From contig NZ_FNQK01000006.1 in the NCBI RefSeq assembly GCF_900107625.1, positions 1 to 64,000 on the forward strand: a stretch of DNA of 64,000 nucleotides. Reading direction: 5' to 3'. The number at the start of each line of letters is the position of its first letter. The first letter of the stretch is position 1. The notes under the pieces were generated by a model, which ran no database searches, was not told the DNA's origin, and saw nothing but the letters and a program-made list of their open reading frames with translations. The stretch comes from Bizionia paragorgiae. Its GTDB lineage: Bacteria > Bacteroidota > Bacteroidia > Flavobacteriales > Flavobacteriaceae. A program made the position numbers and the translations under genes. This document shows positions 42,773-50,877 of the stretch, in pieces.

Positions 42773-43303
42773 TTAATTTAAAACGATTTCTCTTAATTCA
42801 TTAATACAATTTCTATTTCTTGTTTTAACAGTTCCTATAGGTATTTCTAGGGTTTCTGCAGCTTCTTTTTGTGTGTAGCCTTTAAAGTATAATAACTCTA
42901 AAACTTCAATACACTTTTGTTTAAGCAAACTTATAAATTTACCAACCCCTATAGCATCTGTACTGTTATTTAAGTCATCTTGTGATGGTAAAATATCTAC
43001 GAAATATTCTGCGTCAAGGTTTTTAGAATTGTTTTTAAATCCTTTAGATCGAGTTTTGTCTATTGCGGCATTTCTAGAAATATTAAGGAGCCAAGTAAAA
43101 AAACGACCTTTGGTAGCGTCGTAGGATTCTGATTTATGCCAGGCTTTTATAAAAACATCTTGCATCACTTCTTCAGCAATATTATGATCTCTTACAATAT
43201 TATATATAACACCGTGCATACTTGTACTATACATATTGTAAAGTGTTTCAAAGGCATTTTCGTCTTTCTGCTGGAATTTTGAAATTAATAAATCTAATTG
43301 CAT
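42773..43303 (-). CDS. ECF RNA polymerase sigma factor (SigK-type)
   Basis: The 176-residue protein has sigma region 2 (NIAEEVMQDVFIKAWHKSES, then FFTWLLNISRNAAIDKTRSK) and region 4 (YFKGYTQKEAAETLEIPIGT, VKTRNRN). It adjoins its anti-sigma gene and reads away from the SOD gene on the same strand. The TonB/DUF4331 operon, convergent with it, is a candidate target. A near-consensus -7 box (TATCTTTA) overlaps the tail of the SOD terminator. Confidence 0.9.
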   Translation of the reverse strand: MQLDLLISKFQQKDENAFETLYNMYSTSMHGVIYNIVRDHNIAEEVMQDVFIKAWHKSESYDATKGRFFTWLLNISRNAAIDKTRSKGFKNNSKNLDAEYFVDILPSQDDLNNSTDAIGVGKFISLLKQKCIEVLELLYFKGYTQKEAAETLEIPIGTVKTRNRNCINELREIVLN

Positions 43304-43329
43304 AGGCTCGATTTCGTTTAAAGATAAAA

Positions 43330-43362
43330 AAAAAACAGCTTATTATAAGCTGCTTTTTTTTT
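43330..43362 (-). terminator. Terminator of sodC and upstream region of the sigma gene
   Basis: CAGCTTA pairs with TAAGCTG inside A- and T-runs; on the reverse strand it ends the SOD gene, only 27 bases before the sigma start. Confidence 0.8.
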
Positions 43363-43378
43363 AAATTGTACGGAGTTA

Positions 43379-43960
43379 TTATTGAATAATTCCACCACAA
43401 CTAACTCTTGAGCCTGCATTTCCAGTAGGCTGAGATGTAAAGTCATCGGCATCTTTGTGAATAATAATCGCTTTACCTAAAATGTCTTTGGTTTCATCAC
43501 CACAACCTATACACCATTCGTCTGTAGTCATATTAACTGTAGCATAACCTTTGTCGTCTGCTTCTAAGTTTCCAATATCTCCTTTATGGTACCCTGCTGC
43601 ATCACCCCATTTACCGTGTGGTGCTCCCGTAGGATTCCAATGTCCACCAGAAGAGGTGCCATCTGCCGCTGAGCAATCTGCTTTTTCATGTAAATGTATA
43701 GCGTGAGTACCCGGCTCTAAACCTTCTACTACTGCAACCATTTTTACCTTTCCGTCTTCTTGAGTAAATACAGCATTTCCAGTTACCTTACTGTTGCTTT
43801 TAGATTCTAAAGCGACTTTTATTTTTACAGCTGTTTCTGTTTTTGTTACCACTTCAGTTTCTTTCTCCATTTCTGGTGCAGCCGGTGTTTCTTTTTTATC
43901 CTTACAACTTGCAGCAAAAATTAAAGTTAATGCTAATGCTAATTGAGTTATTTTTTTCAT
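43379..43960 (-). CDS. sodC: Cu/Zn superoxide dismutase, lipoprotein
   Basis: The 193-residue protein has a lipoprotein signal (TLIFAASC, Cys19), a Glu/Thr-rich linker and a full SodC domain. Copper ligands are His89, His91, His107 and His168; zinc ligands His107, His115, His125 and Asp128; the structural disulfide is Cys96-Cys188. An additional CxxC (Cys150, Cys153) is not part of the canonical enzyme. It should remove superoxide in the periplasm. Probable promoter: TTG at about 44020 and TACATTTA at 43992-43999 on this strand. Confidence 0.92.
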   Translation of the reverse strand: MKKITQLALALTLIFAASCKDKKETPAAPEMEKETEVVTKTETAVKIKVALESKSNSKVTGNAVFTQEDGKVKMVAVVEGLEPGTHAIHLHEKADCSAADGTSSGGHWNPTGAPHGKWGDAAGYHKGDIGNLEADDKGYATVNMTTDEWCIGCGDETKDILGKAIIIHKDADDFTSQPTGNAGSRVSCGGIIQ

Positions 43961-43991
43961 GTTTTATTGTTTTGAATTATTAAAATACGTT

Positions 43992-44022
43992 TAAATGTAA
44001 GGAGATATTTTCCGTCATGCAA
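43992..44022 (-). promoter_or_regulatory. Probable sodC promoter
   Basis: On the reverse strand a TTG is followed after 20 bases by TACATTTA (seven of eight positions of TAnnTTTG), 31 bases before ATG 43960. Confidence 0.4.
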
Positions 44023-44174
44023 ATTCTAAAGCTATAATTAGAATCTATACATTAAGAATGAGGTGTAACCTGTTCATTTTTAAAATATAGCTATTCTGTT
44101 ATAAGAGTGTTAAAAGCCTGTTTTTATTAAGCCGTTACTTTCTTTCAGATTAAAAAAGGCTTATTTTTATAGTG

Positions 44175-45302
44175 ATGAAAACACATTATACGCATAAAAA
44201 AGGTTTTGTTTTTAAAACTTACGAAGCACCTTTTCAATCCCCGTTCGAAAAGTTATTTGAGATTTTTAAAGAATTGATAACGCATACCTCTGGAGATTTT
44301 GATGAGGCGATTGCGTGGTTACGCGAATTAGATAAAGAGTATAAGTTAACCACACCAGAATATACTATAGATGATTTTATTGAAGATCTTAAAGCCAAAG
44401 GTTATATCCGAGAAGAAATCAAACCAGATGGAACTGGTGGTATGGGCATTACAGCAAAAACAGAACGCGCCATTCGCCAAGCGGCTTTAGATCAGATTTT
44501 CGGCGCTATAAAACGTAGCGGTTCGGGTAATCATAAAAGTAAACAAATCGGGTTAGGAGATGAACATACTGGTGATTTTAGAAGCTATCAGTTTGGTGAC
44601 GGATTAGATAAGGTGTCTATGACTGAAAGTTTAAAAAATGCCCAAATTAATAATGGTATTGGTAATTTTAGTTTAACTGAAGAGGACTTGATAGTCGAGG
44701 ATACCATGCACAAATCACAAATGAGTACCGTGCTAATGATTGATATTAGCCATAGTATGATTCTCTACGGTGAAGACCGAATTACACCAGCAAAAAAAGT
44801 GGCTATGGCCTTAGCCGAATTAATTACCACACGATACCCAAAAGACACTTTGGATATTTTAGTATTTGGTAACGATGCTTGGCAAATACAAATAAAAGAT
44901 TTACCGTATCTCAATGTTGGGCCATACCACACTAATACTGTTGCTGGCCTACAATTGGCTATGGATTTATTAAGGCGTAAACGCAACACCAACAAACAGA
45001 TTTTTATGATTACCGATGGAAAGCCTAGTTGTTTACGATTAAAAGACGGTAGTTATTACAAAGATAGTAATGGTTTAAATCCGTATATCACCAACAAGTG
45101 CTATGCAATGGCTCAACAAGCTAGAAAATTGCATATACCAATAACCACGTTTATGATTGCTCAAGATCGCTATTTAATGCAATTTGTTCAAGAGTTTACC
45201 CGCGCAAATCAAGGGAAAGCATTTTATACTGGGATTAAGGGACTTGGGGAGATGATTTTTGAAGATTATGAAACCAATAGGAAAAAGAGAATTAGAGGGT
45301 GA
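44175..45302 (+). CDS. VWA domain protein paired with an AAA+ ATPase
   Basis: The 375-residue protein has a helical N-terminal region and a C-terminal von Willebrand factor A domain (about 190-365) with an intact metal site: DISHSM, Thr in PYHTNTVAG, and ITDGKPS. The ATG at 44175 is chosen; a GTG three bases upstream is also in frame. It is followed by a ChlI-like AAA+ gene, forming a pair like magnesium-chelatase ChlI/ChlD and the RavA-ViaA systems. No chlorophyll or cobalamin genes are near, so metal insertion into a porphyrin is unlikely. Confidence 0.85.
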   Translation: MKTHYTHKKGFVFKTYEAPFQSPFEKLFEIFKELITHTSGDFDEAIAWLRELDKEYKLTTPEYTIDDFIEDLKAKGYIREEIKPDGTGGMGITAKTERAIRQAALDQIFGAIKRSGSGNHKSKQIGLGDEHTGDFRSYQFGDGLDKVSMTESLKNAQINNGIGNFSLTEEDLIVEDTMHKSQMSTVLMIDISHSMILYGEDRITPAKKVAMALAELITTRYPKDTLDILVFGNDAWQIQIKDLPYLNVGPYHTNTVAGLQLAMDLLRRKRNTNKQIFMITDGKPSCLRLKDGSYYKDSNGLNPYITNKCYAMAQQARKLHIPITTFMIAQDRYLMQFVQEFTRANQGKAFYTGIKGLGEMIFEDYETNRKKRIRG

Positions 45303-45403
45303 TTTGTATACGCTATTAAATAAAGTTGAATAGATAAGATGTAATAAGACAATAAAGGTGTGTTCATTGATACTTGGTCGTGCATTCCTTTTAAAAAGAA
45401 ACT

Positions 45404-46870
45404 ATGAAAGTACAAACGATAAAAACATTAGGAGAATTAAAAGCTTGGGGTTACCAAAGTAAATCTATAAAAGATGAATTAAGAGATAATTTAATTGAAA
45501 AAATAAAGCATAAAGTACCTCCTTTTAAAGGAGTTCACGGCTATGAAAACACAGTGGTTCCTGAATTAGAGCGCGCGATATTATCTCGTCATAATATCAA
45601 TTTGTTAGGATTGCGGGGGCAAGCGAAAACGCGATTAGCAAGACTGATGCTGGAATTATTAGACGAGTATATTCCGGTGGTACATGGTTCTGAAATTAAC
45701 GACGATCCGTTACAGCCTATTTCGCGATTTGCTATCGAGTTAATAAAAGAAAAAGGTGATGCAACACCAATTTTTTGGCTGCACAGAAGCGAGCGATTTG
45801 CCGAAAAACTAGCTACCCCCGATGTAACGGTAGCCGATATTATTGGAGATGTTGACCCTATTAAAGCGGCCAACTTAAAATTGAGTTATGCCGATGATCG
45901 CGTTATCCATTACGGGATGATTCCAAGAGCAAATCGCTGTATTTTTGTTATTAATGAACTTCCCGATTTACAAGCGCGAATTCAAGTAGCACTATTTAAT
46001 ATATTACAAGAAGGAGATATTCAAATACGAGGATTTAAACTGAGGTTGAATTTAGATATGCAATTTATATTCACCGCTAACCCTGAAGATTATACAAATA
46101 GAGGGAGTATCGTTACGCCGCTAAAAGATAGAATAGGCTCTCAGATTTTAACACATTATCCGCAAGATATTGAAACAGCGAGACGTATTACCCAACAGGA
46201 AGCAAAAATAGGAGCACAGCAACAAGAAAGCATTACCGTGCCAGACGTAGCCAAAGATCTTTTGGAGCAGATCGTGTTCGAGGCGCGAGAAAGCGAATAT
46301 ATAGATGCTAAAAGTGGGGTGAGTGCCCGTCTGAGTATTACGGCTTATGAAAATTTATTAAGTACAGCAGAGCTCAGAGCTTTAAAAGCAGGTGATAAAA
46401 CCACAACTGTGCGCTTAAGCGATTTTACAGGTATCATTCCTTCCATTACTGGTAAAGTAGAATTGGTTTATGAAGGGGAGCAGGAAGGTGCAGCACAGGT
46501 TGCTTATCATTTAATAGGAGAGGCCGTTCAGCGCTTGTTTCCAAACTACTTCCCGGAAATAGAAAAGCTCAGAAAACCAGACGACGAAAGTCCGTATGAC
46601 GCAATTATATCTTGGTTCTTTAACCATAGTGAAGGATTTGATCTATTAGATGAATTGCGCGATAAAGAATATAAACACGTATTAGATGCTGTTACACCTT
46701 TAGATGATTTGTTAGGGGAGTATCAACCTACACTCTCAAAGGAGGCCACTTATTTTATGAAAGAGTTTGTGCTTTGGGGATTGGTTCAGTTTAAGCAATT
46801 AAGTAAGTACAGATTTACGGAAGGTACGCAGTTTAAGGATCCTTACGGTAGTTTTATAAACGATTTATAA
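45404..46870 (+). CDS. ChlI/MoxR-like AAA+ ATPase
   Basis: The 488-residue protein has Walker A LGLRGQAKTRLARL, a Walker B region CIFVINELPDL where Asn replaces the usual Asp before the catalytic Glu, sensor 1 FIFTANPEDYTNRG and the arginine finger region LKDRIGSQIL. NELPDL appears to be a constant feature of this subfamily (also in mycobacterial homologues), so it need not mean loss of activity. It lies 101 bases after the VWA gene and probably drives that protein as a chaperone-like pair. Often misannotated as magnesium chelatase. Confidence 0.85.
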   Translation: MKVQTIKTLGELKAWGYQSKSIKDELRDNLIEKIKHKVPPFKGVHGYENTVVPELERAILSRHNINLLGLRGQAKTRLARLMLELLDEYIPVVHGSEINDDPLQPISRFAIELIKEKGDATPIFWLHRSERFAEKLATPDVTVADIIGDVDPIKAANLKLSYADDRVIHYGMIPRANRCIFVINELPDLQARIQVALFNILQEGDIQIRGFKLRLNLDMQFIFTANPEDYTNRGSIVTPLKDRIGSQILTHYPQDIETARRITQQEAKIGAQQQESITVPDVAKDLLEQIVFEARESEYIDAKSGVSARLSITAYENLLSTAELRALKAGDKTTTVRLSDFTGIIPSITGKVELVYEGEQEGAAQVAYHLIGEAVQRLFPNYFPEIEKLRKPDDESPYDAIISWFFNHSEGFDLLDELRDKEYKHVLDAVTPLDDLLGEYQPTLSKEATYFMKEFVLWGLVQFKQLSKYRFTEGTQFKDPYGSFINDL

Positions 46871-46893
46871 TCATACTGTACTAGTTAATCGAG

Positions 46894-46930
46894 TATAAAA
46901 AAGGAGTGCTGTTTTAGCACTCCTTTTATT
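46894..46930. terminator. Bidirectional terminator after the AAA+ gene
   Basis: AAAAGGAGTGCT pairs with AGCACTCCTTTT around a four-base loop; it separates the AAA+ gene from the convergent hydrolase gene. Confidence 0.9.
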
Positions 46931-46951
46931 ATTTATATAGCTTTACACTGC

Positions 46952-48163
46952 TTATACTAAGGTGGTAATTATCTGCGCAACACTATGGAGCGTTTTGTGT
47001 ACAGGACATTTATCTGCTATCTGTAAAAGACGTTTAATCTGTTTGTCGTCTAAATGACCTGTTAGTTTAATAGTGCGTTTAAACGTGTCAATTTTAGCAG
47101 AGTTTTCTTCACAGTTGGCACAATCTTCGGCATGTGTTTTAGAATAACTGGTATGCACTTCAATGTTATCCAAGTCCCACTGTTTTCTTTTGGCATACAT
47201 TTGCACTGTCATCGCTGTACACGCCGAAAGTCCGGCACTGACATAATCGTAAGGTGATGGACCAAAATCGTTACCTCCAAAAGAAAGGGGTTCGTCGGCT
47301 ATTAAATTGTGATTTCCAGAGCGTAATTGTGTAGTAAATCCTTCCTCCTTAGCTAAGCTAGCAACAACATCATGAGTCGTTTTTAAGATGTCGTTTTCTG
47401 GTATGGGAATGTAGCGCTTAGCCCAACTCGCAATTAACTCACCAACATAAATGGAGTCTTCTTTTTGCATTAATAAGTGATCAGATCCATCTAAGGAGAC
47501 AAAACTTTTAGGGTGTTTTGCTGCAATATACAGGTCTTCAGCATTTTTTATACCGACAATTCTATCTTGTGGGGAATGTAAAATAAGTAATGCTTTATTA
47601 AGGTTTTTTGCAATTTCAGACAGTGATTTTGATTTTATATCGTCCAAAAACTGTTTTTTTATGGTAAAATCTCTTCCGCCTAAATTAACAACAGCTTTAC
47701 CTGTTGTATTTATTTCCTCCAGATTACTTTTTAGTAAATGTTGTACGTGGTCTGGATTTGATGGTGCGGCTATCGTGGCAACCGCTTTTATACTGTCTAT
47801 AGCATCAGCAGCAAAAATAGCTGCGGCACCTCCTAAAGAGTGACCAATAAGCAGTGTAGGTGCAGCATAATTTTCTTCAAGATACTTTGAAGCCTCTATT
47901 AAATCTAAAATGTTTCCGGAAAAATTAGTGTTCTCAAAATCGCCACTGCTTTCACCTAAGCCTGTAAAATCAAATCGCAAAACACCAAAACCCTTAGCGG
48001 TAAGAGCGCGACTAATATTTCTTACAGCAGATAAGTTTTTATTACAGGTAAAACAATGTGCAAAAAGCACAAAATTATGAGGCTTTTGATGTGTAGGAAG
48101 TTCTAATCGCCCTTTTAAATCAAGACCATCATTGTTTTTAAACGTTACTTTTTGAATATTCAT
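46952..48163 (-). CDS. Fusion of alpha/beta hydrolase and OsmC-family peroxidase
   Basis: The 403-residue protein joins an alpha/beta hydrolase (1-250: nucleophile Ser109 in GHSLGG; HCFTCN near the oxyanion site; His in DGSDHLLMQ) to a C-terminal OsmC/Ohr domain (about 265-403) with the two peroxidatic cysteines Cys315 (GLSACTAM) and Cys386 (DKCPVHKT). OsmC/Ohr proteins reduce organic hydroperoxides with thiols; the hydrolase could release acyl hydroperoxides. The fusion is a known architecture. It follows the M1 peptidase gene after 12 bases. Confidence 0.88.
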   Translation of the reverse strand: MNIQKVTFKNNDGLDLKGRLELPTHQKPHNFVLFAHCFTCNKNLSAVRNISRALTAKGFGVLRFDFTGLGESSGDFENTNFSGNILDLIEASKYLEENYAAPTLLIGHSLGGAAAIFAADAIDSIKAVATIAAPSNPDHVQHLLKSNLEEINTTGKAVVNLGGRDFTIKKQFLDDIKSKSLSEIAKNLNKALLILHSPQDRIVGIKNAEDLYIAAKHPKSFVSLDGSDHLLMQKEDSIYVGELIASWAKRYIPIPENDILKTTHDVVASLAKEEGFTTQLRSGNHNLIADEPLSFGGNDFGPSPYDYVSAGLSACTAMTVQMYAKRKQWDLDNIEVHTSYSKTHAEDCANCEENSAKIDTFKRTIKLTGHLDDKQIKRLLQIADKCPVHKTLHSVAQIITTLV

Positions 48164-48175
48164 TTCAATTGTTTT

Positions 48176-49819
48176 TTAGAGTTTTTTTACGTCGATATAA
48201 AAATCATTACTGACTTTTATAGAGGCGTTTTTAGACTTTAATTTTATGGTATTAATTGTGGAGGTTGGGGTTATCCATTGTTTTTTACCGTCGATAGCTA
48301 TTTGAATAGGCATAGTAAAGTCATCCACGGTATTACTCCATTTATAATTCAATTTTCGGCCGTTGGTAGTGTATTCTAAAACAGGAATTCGCGTATCTCG
48401 TAAATATTGGTTAAAAAACGCATGTAATTCGAGTCCGCTTTTTTCCGCTAAGAAGTTTTCAATTTGCTCCGTAGTTACTGTTTGATGATAAAACTCAGCA
48501 TTCATATCACGAAGAATATTGCGCCATTTAACATCATCATTAATTAATTGCCTTAGGGTGTGAAGCATATTAGCACCTTTATAATACATATCACCAGAAC
48601 CTTCATTATTTACATTGTAGGTACCAATAATAGGTCGGTCATTCTGAACACCCCTTCGCGTTCCAACTACATAATCTGCTCCTGCCTGTTTGCCATAGTA
48701 ATAGTCAACAAAGAGACTTTCAGAATAGGCTGTAAAGCTTTCATGAATCCACATATCGGCAATGTCTTTATTGGTAATGTTATTGGCAAACCACTCGTGT
48801 CCAGATTCATGAATAATAATAAAGTCGAATTTTAAACCCCATCCAGAACCCGATAAATCACGCCCTAAATAGCCTTTCTTATATTGGTTGCCGTAAGTCA
48901 CAGAACTTTGGTGTTCCATGCCTAAGTAAGGCACTTCAACCAATTTAAAGCCATCTTTATAAAACGGATACGGTCCGAACCAATACTCGAAAGCTTCCAT
49001 CATTTTAGGAGCATCGGTAAAGTGTTCTTTTGCTTTTTCTAAATTATAATCTAATACATAATAACTCATGTCTAAATCACCATTTTCTCCTTTATAAACT
49101 TCAGAAAATTGAGCATACTTTCCTATGTTTATATTCACGCCATAGTTGTTTATGGGGTTGTTTACAAACCAATGGTATGTGTTGGTGTTATCGGGTAGCG
49201 ACTCTACTCCTCGTAAACGACCGTTAGAAATATTCATTAATTCTTTTGGCACATTCACGCTTATAAGCATACTATCGACCTCATCGTACATGTGGTCTTT
49301 ATTAGGCCACCATACACTAGCGCCAAGACCTTGACACGAAGAAGCTACAAAATGATTATCGTTACTGTCTTTTTTCCAAGAAATACCACCATCCCACGGT
49401 GCATTAACGGCTTCTTTAGGGTAGCCTTCATAATAAACATCTATACTTTGGATATCGCCTTTGTTTTGTTTTTTGTTTAAGGAAATAAACCACGCATTAC
49501 CATCCTGTTTAACAGGAAGCGTCTTATCGTTTTGAATGACTTTGGTGATTTTAAGGGGAGACTGTAGGTCTATTTGCATAATATGATGAGGTTGTAAGAC
49601 CTTATACTGTACTGTGTTTTTACCCGATATATATTTTTTATCAGGATTTACAGCAATATCTAAATGGTAATAATTAAGGTCCCACCATGCTCTTTCGGGG
49701 GTAATACTTCCTCTTAAAGTGTCTTGTTGAGAAAAATTGGTTTTCTTAGAAAGGAGTCCTTGACCAAATCCATTTAGTGATAAGCTAAGGAATGCAAAAA
49801 GGAGAATTGTTTTTTTCAT
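48176..49819 (-). CDS. M1 family metallopeptidase, short secreted form
   Basis: The 547-residue protein has a signal peptide (to about 19), the M1 beta-domain, a LGMEHQS segment in place of the classical GAMEN, and zinc motif HESGHEW (His337, Glu338, His341) with the third ligand in WIHESFTAYSE. The helical C-terminal domain of PepN-sized enzymes is missing, as in cold-active short M1 aminopeptidases. It would act in the periplasm or outside. First gene of a two-gene unit with the hydrolase-OsmC fusion. Confidence 0.88.
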   Translation of the reverse strand: MKKTILLFAFLSLSLNGFGQGLLSKKTNFSQQDTLRGSITPERAWWDLNYYHLDIAVNPDKKYISGKNTVQYKVLQPHHIMQIDLQSPLKITKVIQNDKTLPVKQDGNAWFISLNKKQNKGDIQSIDVYYEGYPKEAVNAPWDGGISWKKDSNDNHFVASSCQGLGASVWWPNKDHMYDEVDSMLISVNVPKELMNISNGRLRGVESLPDNTNTYHWFVNNPINNYGVNINIGKYAQFSEVYKGENGDLDMSYYVLDYNLEKAKEHFTDAPKMMEAFEYWFGPYPFYKDGFKLVEVPYLGMEHQSSVTYGNQYKKGYLGRDLSGSGWGLKFDFIIIHESGHEWFANNITNKDIADMWIHESFTAYSESLFVDYYYGKQAGADYVVGTRRGVQNDRPIIGTYNVNNEGSGDMYYKGANMLHTLRQLINDDVKWRNILRDMNAEFYHQTVTTEQIENFLAEKSGLELHAFFNQYLRDTRIPVLEYTTNGRKLNYKWSNTVDDFTMPIQIAIDGKKQWITPTSTINTIKLKSKNASIKVSNDFYIDVKKL

Positions 49820-49838
49820 GTATTGGATAGAATTTAAT

Positions 49839-49846
49839 CAAAAATA
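49839..49846 (-). promoter_or_regulatory. -7 box of the M1 peptidase gene
   Basis: The reverse strand reads TATTTTTG, an exact TAnnTTTG match, 19 bases before ATG 49819. Confidence 0.5.
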
Positions 49847-50230
49847 CAAAAAATAAAAGCTGTTTCTAGTGAGTAAATCGGCTTTAACAACTTAATAGTA
49901 AAAAGACGATTAGCTGAAAGCTAGAAAATTTTAAATCTGTTTTTAGGTAGTCAAAATGAACTATTGAGAGGAAGAGAGTAGAAGTGTTATGTGCTAATGA
50001 AAGCTCTTGTATTTAAGGGGCTCTTTTAAGTTGTTGATTTATTTAATAGTAGATGTCATAAGTTCGGGGAAATATCAGTTATAGGATTCTAGAGTTATTG
50101 AGGAGTGGAGGGTGAATAAAATCTGTCGTTCTGCTTTAGTTTTGGTACCAAGTATTAGCTATGTGATGTGTTTCTGGGTAAAAAAGCATCATTAACGCTA
50201 CGATTAACATGTTGTTAATTGGATTGTGTT
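49847..50230. other. Gene-free stretch between the M1 peptidase and the PycTM-like gene
   Basis: No coding frame, RNA gene or strong hairpin terminator was seen in these 384 bases. It includes a short hairpin-like AGCTGAAAGCT (about 49914-49924). The downstream end of the signalling operon therefore lacks an obvious intrinsic terminator. Confidence 0.4.
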
Positions 50231-50806
50231 TTACGGGTTGAGTATAATTATAAAATGTAATATGCCTGTGAGGAATAAAATAAAAAGACCTAGTGCTAAA
50301 AGACTTATGGCCCGTCTCACATTTTTGAATTTCCAAGCTGAAATTTTTGAGAGAATAAAAATCTGTTCTCCCAACTGAAGAAAAAGACTGTCTTCATTTT
50401 TACTCTTTTTTAAAAAGGTTTTTGAAAACTCTTCGACGGTCCCAAATTTTGTAATGATATCCTTAAAGAAAAACATGTTCTTATTAAATTTACCTTCAAT
50501 TTTTGGCATAAAACAGCGAATACAGAAAAAGATGGAGGCCGAAGTACAAAAGATCCAAGCGCTAATTAGAATGTATATAATGGTATTTCTGTCCAATGAA
50601 TTAGAAATACTTGTAGCCCCTTGATAAATAAAATTTAGCAGTATACCATAGAAAGATAATATTAAACCTGCTTTTATTTCAGACGCTTTTATTAAGTTAG
50701 TCAAATAATTTATGGTTCCCCAATAATGATCAACTAACTCTTCGGTATGATCTTTTGCCTTCTTTTTTGTTGACACCTGTTTTTTTAACGGTTTTGAGTC
50801 TTCCAT
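50231..50806 (-). CDS. Pycsar-effector (PycTM, DUF5706) family membrane protein
   Basis: The 191-residue protein has a basic N-terminus (1-20), the conserved opening HYWGTINYLTNLIKASEIKA, two membrane helices (about 45-62 and 75-97), a soluble segment with NKNMFFFKDIITKFGTVEEF and LGEQIFILSKISAWKFKNVR, and a third membrane helix (about 165-188). I recognise this as DUF5706, the transmembrane effector family of Pycsar anti-phage systems, where it responds to cCMP or cUMP and disrupts the membrane. It lies 71 bases downstream of a cyclase gene on the same strand. The family call is confident; defence function here is inference. Confidence 0.8.
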   Translation of the reverse strand: MEDSKPLKKQVSTKKKAKDHTEELVDHYWGTINYLTNLIKASEIKAGLILSFYGILLNFIYQGATSISNSLDRNTIIYILISAWIFCTSASIFFCIRCFMPKIEGKFNKNMFFFKDIITKFGTVEEFSKTFLKKSKNEDSLFLQLGEQIFILSKISAWKFKNVRRAISLLALGLFILFLTGILHFIIILNP

Positions 50807-50877
50807 AATTTTGATGGATTAGTTGTTAGATGCATAATAGGGTTGATATAAAATGAAATATAACTCTACAAATACTC

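Noticed and set aside
44172-46870. Magnesium chelatase for chlorophyll or cobalamin synthesis
   Set aside because: Only the ATPase and VWA parts are present, with no large subunit and no tetrapyrrole genes nearby; the pair fits the wider ChlI/VWA chaperone group.
50136-50336. 66-residue frame overlapping the end of the PycTM-like gene
   Set aside because: It is mostly a shadow of that gene in another frame, and its unique part has no coding features.
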